A stretch of DNA of 64,000 bases from Posidonia oceanica (lineage: Eukaryota; Streptophyta; Magnoliopsida; Alismatales; Posidoniaceae), in contig JAZBRS010000026.1 of the NCBI GenBank assembly GCA_037176725.1, positions 105,073,501-105,137,500 of the forward strand, given 5' to 3'. Every line of letters begins with the position of its first letter. The stretch's first letter is position 1. A program made the translations under genes and the position numbers. The notes under the pieces were generated by a model. The model had not been told where the DNA came from. It made no database searches and worked only from the letters and a program-made list of their open reading frames with translations. Positions 36,775 to 47,200 of the stretch are shown here, in pieces.

Positions 36775-39753
36775 TGTTGACACCCCATTTTGGCAGGCTG
36801 GATCGTTTGGAGCCTTCCGGTGGCTGCTGGACCTGAACCCAGACCCAAACCTACACCTTCCTCCCCTTCTCTTCCCTCAAAGCAAGCCCAAACTCAACCT
36901 GGGATTACCTCCCTTTCCCGAACCCGAAAACCAACCAAAATCCATAGGAACACTCACCCCTGATGACTTAGCAAACCCACCAAAAAGCCTGCAAAATCTC
37001 AAACCAGACCCCTCCCGAAAACCCTAGGAAACTTAGGCAAAATTACCCTTTTTCTACACCTCAAAACCCCTCCAAAACTTCCTCAAAACTGAACCAAAAC
37101 TCCAGGACCAGAACTAGAAACCCTAGACCCCGCACCCGCCAAATTTCACCCCTTTCTGAGACCTTTAAGACCCCTTTCCGCTGGAATTATCGTTTTCTCT
37201 CTCCGGGATTATCGTTTTCTCTCTCCTCTCTCTCTCCTGATTATCGTCTCTCTTCTCATCCCCTTCTCGCCCTCCTTCTGGCTTGGCAGCGGGCCCCCTT
37301 TGTACTCCTATCCCTCCTCTATCTTATTCCTATTTTTATTTTATTTTTACCATCTTCCTTGAATTTTTAAAAATCTTTTCCCTCAAACCTACCTCTTTCC
37401 CTTTTATTCCCTTTTTTCCTCTTTTCTTCTTCTTTTTCTTTTCTTCTTCATCCCTTTGCAAAAAACCTCAAAAATCCTTAAAAATCTGTAAAACCCCAAG
37501 ATCTAAAAGAAACAAATCAGAATCCCCAGAAAAAGTAATTAGAAACATTAAATAAGTAATTAAAAACCCAAACTTAATTAAATCAAGCTAAAAAGAAAAT
37601 CAAGCGTGCAAACTAAAAAATGCAAAACAAACTAAAATAAAATACCGTAAAATCAACTAAAAAACTGAAGTAAAATCAGAACCTACCAAAAATGAAAACC
37701 CCACTAAAAGAATTAAAAAACAAACCCTAGAGAGAAGAATTAAAAGTCAAATACTAAAACAAGTAATTAAAGAGAACAAAAAACTTAACCTAATAAACAT
37801 AAGAAAAAAACAACATAAGAACTTAATTAAAAAAGGAAAAGAAAATACAGTTAAAAGACCTAAAATACTTAATCAAATCAGGAAAAATCCAACTAAAAAA
37901 CATCAAGAAGAATTAACAAATAAAAAACAAAAGCATGGATCAAAAGACTTAAAAAAGGAAAATACAAAAGACTAAAACTAAAAGCCCAAAACCCACTCAA
38001 AATAATGTAAAAATAAATCCTAAAAACCCTAATTAACATCCTAAAATACTTAACAAGAAAACACAATTTTAAAAACAATTTAAAAGAATTTAACCAACCC
38101 CTAATCAAGTGGAAAACAAATCAAAAACAAAATGGAACCCTAAAGTCCTAATCAAGCCTAAAACACACTAATTAACCCGAAAACGGTCATTAAAAAATCC
38201 AGATAAACGTCTAACCAACAACCCAAGTCACCCCATATTTTTATTTATTTTTATCTCTTTTTTTCCTATTTTTTCTTTCCATCTTTCTTTCTTTCTCCCT
38301 TTTTTTTCTTTTTCTCCTTCCTTACTGGGCTTATCAGCCCGTTTACCTTTTCTTTCTTTTTTTCAAAACTTTCGGCCCGCGGCCCGTTGCTACAGTCGTC
38401 GTCCTCCTTCCCTCCTCCCGCAGGTCTACAGTGCCGGCTGCACAGCTACAGTCCTGCCATGGCAGCTGCAGCGCCAGCACCTGTCACCGCAGACCTGCGC
38501 TCGCACGCCTCTGCCGGACCAGACCAGCGTGCGCCGCATCGCGTCCGTGCCTCCTGCCACCGCCTCTCCGCATTAATTCGCCGCAGCCAAGCCTGCAAGC
38601 AATCAGAAGTTTAAGGGCGAAAAAGGAGCGGAAACGGGGCGCTGGAAGGGGAGGAGAAAGGAGGAAATCATCCCAGAGAGAGACGACCATTTTTTTCCAG
38701 CGAATCCCGAGTGAGAGAGTGGTCGAATTCTCCCCTGAAATCCATCCACGAACACCCGACTTCGGCCTCTCTTTCTTCCAGCGAACCAGCATCCAAAACA
38801 CCTCCGAAACCACTCGAAATCCACTCCCCAATCTCGCCCGAGTTCCCAGCAACTCCTTCCCCTCCTTCCACAGCGAAACAACCCGCATTTCACCCAGAAA
38901 TCCCTCTGAAACTCACACCGAACCCAACGCACACCCATCCGAGAATTCCCAACTCCACAGACCACCTCTCCTCCCTAAACTCTGCCCCGTTACTCACTGA
39001 GATACTACCTCTCCAACCCCGCTTTGCTTCACCTCCAGTTCCCCTCACAGACGAAACGCCCCACTTCAAACACCTTGCTCCATTTCTGTCCGGAAACCGA
39101 CTCCACCTTCAAACTCCCTCTACACCCCTCGGAACAGCAAGCCAACCGTCCAGAAAGCCTCGCCGGACCTCCAGCTACCTCCCCGAAGCTCCAGCTCGAT
39201 CCTGAGAGCAACACACCGCCCCGCTCACCTCCGGCAGCTCGCAGTCGACCCACAACCGCCGGACCGCCTGTCAAGCTGCGGAGCTTCTGCCTGATCAATC
39301 CCGAAGCACCGGAGCAACGTCCTGAAGACGTTCCAACCGTCGCGCGCCACCGAGGACGTCCGCAGCGACCAGACGACGTCCGCCGGCCGTCTCCGACACT
39401 GCTGGGGTCGGGAGGACGCACCGGACACAGCCGCAGGTACTCCTCACCCTCCCCTGCTCTCTCTCCTCCTCCTCTTGCTTCTCCGCCAACCAGAACCAAG
39501 TTTCCGGGCCTCCAGCGCCGCCCGCGTCTCGCCGGTCTCCCTTTCTTCTCCGGCGCCGATCCCCTGACCTCCACGACGCTCCGGCTAGCAGAGCGAGCTC
39601 CGGATACTTCCCAGAGCTCCGGACGATCGCCGGCACCAAGCCCCGCCGGTCTGTGCCTCTCCAACCTCCCCTGTCGGCGGTCACGAGCACTGCCGGCGAT
39701 CTGCTACAGTGTTCGTCGACCGCCGGCGACCTACTGTTCCATTATTTTTTCCC

Positions 39754-39762
39754 TTTATATAG
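39754..39762 (+). promoter_or_regulatory. TATA box of the 5' LTR
   Basis: TTTATATAG stands between the GC-rich U3 end and the T-rich downstream part, the place where an LTR promoter is expected. The identical copy in the 3' LTR is at 61,193. The transcription start would be about 30 bases downstream; this is inferred. Confidence 0.55.
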
Positions 39763-40869
39763 TTTAGATGTAAACATTGCATTGTTGCCTTAAGTTACTT
39801 CTTTTTTGCGTTTTAATCCTCTGTTCATTTTATTTTGCTTAGTTTTTAATTTAATACCATGCTAAATTGCAACTTATGTTTCTGTTTCTCTGTATTTTCT
39901 TTTCAGTCCATTTACTGTGCGTTTCAGTTATAACATTTTGTGCTTTAGCCCCCCTATTTTCCATTATTACACTCAGCTCCTGTTTTAAATCAGTTCATAC
40001 ATTTGCATTAATTTTACCATACTGCATTGCATTATAGGTCCCTGCATGTTCCTGTTTTTGCATTTAGGTCCAGCACACTGTAGTAACTTAGGTTTTGATT
40101 TTAATTTCTGGTTGATGCATTGCACTTTTGCCCCTCTGTTTTTTCATTTTTACACACAGGTCCTTTTTAAATACACAGTAATCATTTTGCATGCATATCT
40201 GCTTACTACATTGCATTTTCAACCCTGCATCTTTTAAAAATTGCATGTCAGTCCCCAGACCATGATTTCAGAGTATATTTCCCATATGAAATTGCATTTT
40301 CAGACCCTGCATGATTTGAAAATCACACATAGGTCCCTGCACCTTTTGAAAAATCATGTAAAAAGACTGTTTTGCCCCTAAGTTGCACTTTAACTCCCAT
40401 GCTTGCAAAAATTGCATGTAGACCCTCCACTTGCATTCCCGGACTCCCCGGGACCCCTGTTTTCTGGAAAATTTGCATCTTAGCCCCTTTCTTTTTCAAA
40501 AATGCCTTTAAACCCCTGTTCTTCCCAAATGGCTTTTCCTTGTCTTCTCTGGCTTTGCATGCATTCTGCATCCATTTAATCTTGCATTTTAGCTCCCCTT
40601 CGCATACACTAAGCACTTTTAACCCCCCTTCACTTGGGAGGACCTTCGGCACACCCCTAGGATCTCCTGAACACTTAGATCTGTTCTTCTCCCCTGTTCT
40701 GGTCCTTCCGCTCCGAAGCTGCGATATCTTTCAATCCGACCGTCGGATCTCCTCAAGTAAGCTGCCCAGGCGACCGCAGCGAAGCGCTCTTCAGCATGGA
40801 CCAAACAGATCTCCGATCAGACTCCCGGATCTCCAGGCATATCTTCCTGAACTTCTGCACTGCATTCAT

Positions 40870-42200
40870 CTTGCATGCCATTTGCACCGTTTTGCGTGCC
40901 CTTTACTTTTCTTGCCTCGTTTTGCGTGCCATCGCGTTTTATCGCTCCATTTTGCGCGCCGCTTCTTTGTCTTGCACCGTTTTGCATGCCATTTAGTTTT
41001 TTCGCCTCGTTTCGCGTGTTTTCATGTTTTATCGCTCCGTTTTGCGTGCCGCTTCTCTATTTTGCACCGTTTTGCGTGCCTTTTACTTTCTTCGCCTCGT
41101 TTTGCGTGCCGTCGCGTTTTCTCGCTCCGTTTTGCGCGCCACTTCTCTGTCTTGCACCGTTTTGCGTGCCTTTTAGTTTTCTCGCCCTGTTTCGCGTGTT
41201 TTCATGTTTTATCGCTCCGTTTTGCGTGCCTTTTAGTTTTCTCGCCCCGTTTCGAGTGTTTTCATTTTTTATCGCTCCGTTTTGCGCGCCGCTTCCCTGT
41301 CTTGCACCGTTTTGCGTGTCTTTTAGTTTCCTTGCCCCGTTTCGCGTGTTTCCTTGCCTTATCGCTCCGTTTTGCGCGCCGCTTCTTTGTCTTGCACCGT
41401 TTTGCGTGCCCTTTAGTTTTTTCGCCTCGTTTCGCGTGTTTTCATGTTTTATCGCTCCGTTTTGCGTGCCGCTTCTCTATTTTGCACCGTTTTGCGTGCC
41501 TTTTACTTTCTTCGCCTCGTTTTGCGTGCCATCGCGTTTTCTCGCTCCGTTTTGCGCGCCACTTCTCTGTCTTGCACCGTTTTGCGTGCCTTTTAGTTTC
41601 CTTGCCCCGTTTCGCGTGTTTCCTTGCCTTCTCGCTCCGTTTTGCGCGCCACTTCTCTGTCTTGCACCGTTTTGCGTGCCTTTTAGTTTTCTCGCCCCGT
41701 TTCGCGTGTTTTCATGTTTTATCGCTCCGTTTTGCGCACCGCTTCCCTGTCTTGCACCGTTTTGCGTGCCTTTTAGTTTTCTTGCCCCGTTTTGCGTGTT
41801 TCCTTGCCTTCTCGCTCCGTTTTGCGCGCCGCTTCCCTGTCTTGCACCGTTTTGCGTGCCTTTTAGTTTTCTCGCCCCGTTTTGCGTGTTTTCTTGTTTT
41901 TCTCGCCCCGTTTTGCGCGCCGCTTCTCCGCCTCGCACCGTTTTGCGTGCCTTTTGGTTTTCTCGCCCCGTTTTGCGTGTTTCCTTGTTTTTCCCGCTCC
42001 GTTTCGCGTACCACCTCTTTGTCTTGTACCGTTTTGCGTGCCTTTTAGGTTTTTTGCCTCGTTTTGCGCGCGGTCTTGTTTTCCTGCACCGTTTTGCGTG
42101 CCCTTTCGTTTTCTCGTCTCGTTTTGCGTGCCCTGGTGTTTTCTTGCCCAGTTTTGCGCCCTTCTTTCGTTTTCACGCACGGTTTTGCGTTCTGGTTCCA
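40870..42200 (+). repeat. 30-bp tandem array with 90-bp higher order (5' LTR)
   Basis: Every 30 bases a core like CGTTTTGCGTGCC recurs. Three monomer types follow in order: one with 'ttttagttttctcgcccc', one with 'ttcatgttttatcgctcc' (core CGTTTCGCGTGTT) and one with 'gcttctctgtcttgcacc' (core CGTTTTGCGCGCC), giving a 90-bp higher-order unit with some skipped monomers. Because 30 is a multiple of 3, several frames stay open on both strands. Confidence 0.9.
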
Positions 42201-42805
42201 TTTCTTGCCCCATTTTGCAGGACAACCCTGTTCTCGCATCCTTTCGCATACTTCTTTCGTTCCCCGCACTGTTTTACGCCGTTTTCCCTTGCATGTCGAT
42301 TGCATCGCATGGTTTTTCTCGCTGTTTTGTTTTATCGCCCGCATTTGCATATAGGGCGGTGATGCTTACTGTCCGGAGTTCTCACGAGCCAGGTTTCGCC
42401 CGGTTCGGAACACGGACAGCGTTGCTGAGCGCTTAGATTGCACGTTTACTTCCTTGCATCGTTTTCCATCACTTAGAACACACCTTTGAGCATTTAGACA
42501 GGCATTCATTGGCACTTAGGCATTCAAAGTCTGCATTTCCCTGCATATGCGAGCGTAAGCCTAGAAAGACCGATTCTCGGGCGTGTCGGGGGTGCCTAAC
42601 ACCTTCCCCGCGCGTAACAGGAGTCCTTACCCTCTCTTGGCCCGCAATGACCATATTGCCCTTGTCCTAGGCACGAGTCACCTCATTTGCATTCATTTGC
42701 ATCTTATTTCTTCTGCATTGCCTTGCATTGCATTTTTTGCTCGGTTTTGCGTGATTATTCACGCATTTCCCCGGTTTTCCTCGTCTTCCGATTTAATAGA
42801 CTTGG

Positions 42806-42816
42806 TGGCGACTCCG
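42806..42816 (+). other. Primer-binding-site-like sequence inside the LTR
   Basis: TGGCGACTCCG here equals the first 11 bases of the real primer binding site at 42,981. It lies 163 bases before the LTR end. The old inverted LTR has the same feature as TGGCGACTCTG (minus strand, 33,495-33,485), at a similar distance from its end. Confidence 0.6.
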
Positions 42817-42980
42817 GTTTTGTCTTATCTTCTTCTTTTCTTTCCCTTTTTCCCTTTTTAAACGTTTTCGAGCTAGGTCTTCCTTCTCGGACATAGCCGC
42901 TTATAATGAGCCTGATTCCGATCGGTGCACGCGAGCTTTGGCATCGTGCATGGACGATCCGAACACCGGGATTACTACAG

Positions 42981-42998
42981 TGGCGACTCCGCTGGGGA
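42981..42998 (+). other. Primer binding site (tRNA-primed)
   Basis: TGGCGACTCCGCTGGGGA starts two bases after the LTR end. It begins with TGG, the complement of a tRNA CCA end, and matches the type of site known in Ogre/Tat elements, which is assigned to tRNA-Arg. I did not check it against a tRNA set. Confidence 0.85.
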
Positions 42999-44299
42999 TA
43001 CTAGACTCCGGCTTTCGCCTCCGCTTTCGCTCGTTTGGGATTTGCTTTCTGTGTTTGCCTTTGTGTTTTCTTTGCTTGTTTTGCCCGCTTTTCGATGCAA
43101 ACACCTAGCGAGTCGCTGCATGGCTACTCCGTTCAGGTTTTGCACCTCTTTTGTCTCGGTTTGCGCTCTCTTTTACTTGGCTTTGCTTCTGTGCTTATTT
43201 ATTTACTTGTTGTCTTGCTTATGCTCTTACTTCCTTTACAACTTACTTGTCTTTACTTTCTTTGCCTTACTTGCTTACTATTGCTTTAATTCTCGCACAT
43301 TGCATGTCTACGTACTTGTTTGGCAATAATACATGCTTTTTGAATGATGAATGCTTCCTTTTACACACCTGCTATGACACTACGCACGCACATACCTTGC
43401 ATACATGCCTTTTGACTCGATGAATGTTTTTCTTCACCATTATGCTCACAGACACTTGCACATGCCATGCACATGCCTTTTGTTGTGTTGTATGATTGCT
43501 TGCTTGCCATGCTTGATTGATTTTCTTCCCTTTCGCACTTGCCATGCTTAGGATAGTAGAAACTTGCTTGCTCTCCCCATGGTTAACTAAAAAATGCAAG
43601 TAAAAGAACCTCTAGGAGCAACTCGAGACTCTGAACAATCCTTCACTCCCTTTGGTTAATAAAATGTGCAAGATAAAAGACTTTAATCATTTGCATAAGC
43701 ATCATATACGGCATGCATTCTTCTCCTCTGAGTCCACCTACTAGTCTGCGAAGGACGGTTCCGGCTTCTCACCCCGATGCTTTGGCATGGTGTGAGTCAG
43801 TCGGTCTGTCCCCCCTTGTCCGGGGTCGTGTCGGTGTTAGTGGAGGGTACCACCCACGCTTTGGCGGGGTAGAGGCCACCAACGCACCACCCTGTCATTA
43901 CCTGAGCTTTGGGCCGGGAGTTAGACAGGGAGCCTACTTTTCTGACTCGAGTCGGTGACCCGTACACCCAGGGATACCCGAAGTAGACAACCTTGCTAGG
44001 AAACACTAGTTAGGTGAGGGGGGCATACTAGAAAGCATACATGACATTCATGCCATAACATAATGCATTTTGCATCTCTTTCTTCTCTAACCCTAGTTTC
44101 CCCTTGTGTCTTTAACAGAGTTCAGTAAGCGATCTCCTTAGCTAGAGCTCGGGTCTCTCCTTTGCTGACATCTCTGTTGAGACACCTGTGCTCGACCATC
44201 CCTTTTTCTGAGCTACTCGTCTTTGCGAGCATAGCTCCTCGTAGAGCCCGTCCCCTTTTCCCTCGTCGCAGCCCCGTTTTGACTCGCTCTCGGTCAGCA
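42999..44299 (+). other. Untranslated leader of the giant element
   Basis: 1.3 kb between the primer binding site and the gag start, T-rich to about 43,700 and then more mixed. No frame over 135 codons and no domain. Ogre elements often carry an extra ORF1 here; I see none. Confidence 0.6.
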
Positions 44300-47200
44300 A
44301 TGGCCCAGCGCACTGTCGAGACCCCCCTCACCCTTGCCTCGGAGGTGGTTCCCGCTCCGGCCCCTCCGGTTCCCGTTTCTAACCCCTCTGTGCCCTCTGT
44401 GACGCCAGGCTTTTCCCCTCTGTCGTCTGGGGCACCCCAGTTTGCTGTGGGACAGTGGCAGACGCCCGTTCCTCCTGATCCGGTCGCCGAGTCCATCTTG
44501 ATGACCACTTCACGCGTTCTGGAGGCACCACTGACCCCACCTTCTCAGGGTTTTGTCACTTTTGACCCTTCTGCTGCGGCGACTCACGCCTTAGGATTCC
44601 AGTCTCCCGGACAGTCCGGATCTCTTGGTTCTGGTTCCTCGCCGGCACTGCAATTCAGTGTTCCCACTGACGGGACACCTGAGGAGCAGTACCAGCAACT
44701 GATGGACACTATCCAGCGGCTGCAGGGTATAGCTCTATCAGTCCGCCCTCCTTCCCCTCCCGTTGTTCCTGAGGTTCCTGTGCGGCCTGCTCCCGCACAT
44801 CTTGCATTGCACTCTGCACTTCCGCCTAGACCATCGTCCCAACTGCTCACGGTTCCGACGATGGGGGCACGTATTCCGCCTCTTGCATCAGCACCACACC
44901 TCACACAGCATGCACCTCCGCCACCTAGTGGCCAGTCATTCGGACTGGTGGGAGCACAGTATCTCGCAGGCCCGTCCCCCGGCATCGCCCCGGTACGGCC
45001 GCTGATGCTCCAGCATCCTGCACCCACCGCACAGCATACCGTTTATCCTCCCCCTTTGCATCAGGCTCAGAATTCCACATGCATCCCTCCTTGCACTCCA
45101 CCACAGCACGGGTATGCCGGCCATCACCTTGCGTCACCAGGCGATGTGATGGTGGATCCGGAGGAGCACCTCGGTGCGACCCATTCGGCATACGTGGTCC
45201 CTGCCCCCGCTGCCCCGTCTCCTGTAGCAGCTATTCCAGACCCCATCAACAATAGGATGGATGTTCTGGAGAAAGCACTGCGTCTAGTGCAGGGCACGGA
45301 CCACCAGACCTACCAGTTCCGAGACCTCTGCTGTTTCCCAGAGGCGGTACTCCCCCCGAAGTTCAAAATACCGGACTTCGAGAAGTATGATGGTAGGGGC
45401 TGCCCTATAGCCCATCTGAAGGCGTACTGCGGTGATCTCGCCCAACTCCAGGCGGACGAGAGGTTGCTGATCCGCCTGTTCCAGAAAAGTTTGTCTGGTC
45501 CGGCCCTCAAGTGGTTTACTTCGCTTGACATGGCTACGATCAAGACTTGGAACGACCTAAGCCAGGCGTTCTTGGAACAGTACTCCTTCAACCTCGATCT
45601 GGTCCCAAAGCGGGCGGACTTGATCGCAACCAAGCAGAATCCGGGCGAGCCGTTCGGGGAGTACGTCGGCCGCTGGCGTGCCCTTGCCTCGCAAGTTCGA
45701 GATAGACCCTCCGACGAGGAGTCTATCGAGATAATCATTAAAGGGGCACAGCCGTCTACTGGAGCTCTGCTTAGCATCCAACCTGTCACGACCTTCACTG
45801 CTTTGATCCGAGCTGGCACTCGCGTAGAGAGTTCGCTGCGGAGTGGCAACTTCCCCGCACTCTCTGTGCTTGCCAGGCAGGCCCTTGCCAGCAACGACGG
45901 TAGTAGCAGCAGCGCCGTCAACAACAACAGCAGTCTCAACAACAATCGTCCCAAGAGGAAGGACCCGCCGAAGCCCGTTGTCGCATACGTCGACTCCCCT
46001 GCTGCGCCCGTCCGTCTGGCGTCCCGGCCTGCCCCTCCTCAGATCTATTACGCACCTGCACCTAGGGCACATCCTACACCACAAATCACTACCACCGCTC
46101 GACCGGTCTATCCTGCCGCACCGGTTCAGCAAGGACAATTCCCGAGGCCGAGACGGCCACCCATGGAGAAGCGGAAGTTCGCCCCACTGGTGGAACCGCT
46201 CAGTGCCGTCCTCCCGAAGGTTGCGTCGCTCCTGCGATTTCCGGAGGTTCGCCCGCCACCAAACCCACTACCGCATTGGTTTAAGGCGAACCTTTTCTGC
46301 GACTTTCATCGAAGCGTCGGGCATTCGACTGATAGTTGTTTCACTCTCCGGAATGCTATCCAGGACTTGATCGAATCGGGAACGATTGTGATCGACACGC
46401 ACGAGGCGTCCACTTCTGCACCATCTCATGCACCTGCATCAGCATCCACCCCAGCCAATGTCGTCCGCCGACCCCTGCCGGAGCACTCCTATTCAGGAGG
46501 CGCAGGGACCTCAGGAATTCACTCCTTGTTTCCTTCCGGGTCTCCCACATCCGTGGTAGATCCTTCCGAGCTTATCCATGATGTTTCTACCCCCTTTCCA
46601 GTCTCTCTCTATCTTGCAGCTATCGCCGGTTCCGAGTCAGGCATCCATATGATCCGACCGCGCGCCAGGCAGGAGCGTTCTCCTGCATCAACCGCCATGC
46701 TTTCCCGGGCCCAAGCCCCAATACATCTCCTAGTCAGACCTCAGCCAGAGCTTCCCGTGCACCTACTAGCAAGACCTCAGTCCCCACCTAGCTTGCCTTC
46801 CCAACTACCCACCTACCCATGCCCTCCTCAGCCTGTAGCCCCTCTCGTGCTTGCCGCACGCGCTCCCGTGGTTGTTAACCTAACTCGGGATACCCATCGC
46901 GTACCCTACAGCTACGCCACAGAAATGTGTGCGGAAGTGACGCGATCGGGGAGGGTCTACAGACCTCCTGCACCAGTAACCAGACCTAGTCATCCACAAC
47001 CTGCCAGACCATTGCCTTTAGTCCAGCCGGCAGTCCCACTACCCTCAAGCCAGCCTCTTGAGCCCACCATAACTGAACCTGTCCCCACAGCTGCACCACC
47101 TGCTACCAAGAAATGCCAGCCTAAAGCCGATATCATATCCCAACTCAAGAAAGTTAAGGCCGACATATCCATCTGGGACCTGATACACACCTCGGCTGAG

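Larger units (their letters stand above)
36775..42979 (+). repeat. 5' LTR, 6,205 bp
   Basis: It begins TGTTGACACCCC and ends GGATTACTACA. The first 3 kb (U3) include an A-rich stretch (37,460-38,220) and a GC/C-rich stretch (38,380-39,740). After a TATA box at 39,754 comes a T-rich part, a 30-bp tandem array (40,870-42,200) and a unique end. Several long frames (for example 39,024-39,767 and 40,372-42,048) come from composition and repeats and show no domains. Confidence 0.93.

Noticed and set aside
36030..36848. Cluster of GC-rich frames on both strands next to the insertion point
   Set aside because: They lie in the GC-rich part of the old LTR, cross the boundary with the young LTR at 36,775, and have no recognisable motif.
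39024..39767. 247-codon proline/serine-rich frame in U3, with an overlapping 211-codon antisense frame
   Set aside because: C-rich composition leaves few stops; it ends at the TATA box, has no motif, and lies upstream of the likely transcription start.
40372..42362. Overlapping frames of 558 and 495 codons in the LTR, repeated at 61,811-63,801
   Set aside because: They come from the 30-bp array: a period divisible by three keeps frames open on both strands, and the product is a monotonous 10-residue repeat with no domain.
42925..43329. 134-codon frame in the leader as a possible Ogre-type ORF1
   Set aside because: It begins before the LTR end, crosses the primer binding site and encodes a Leu/Phe/Cys-rich chain typical of T-rich noncoding DNA.
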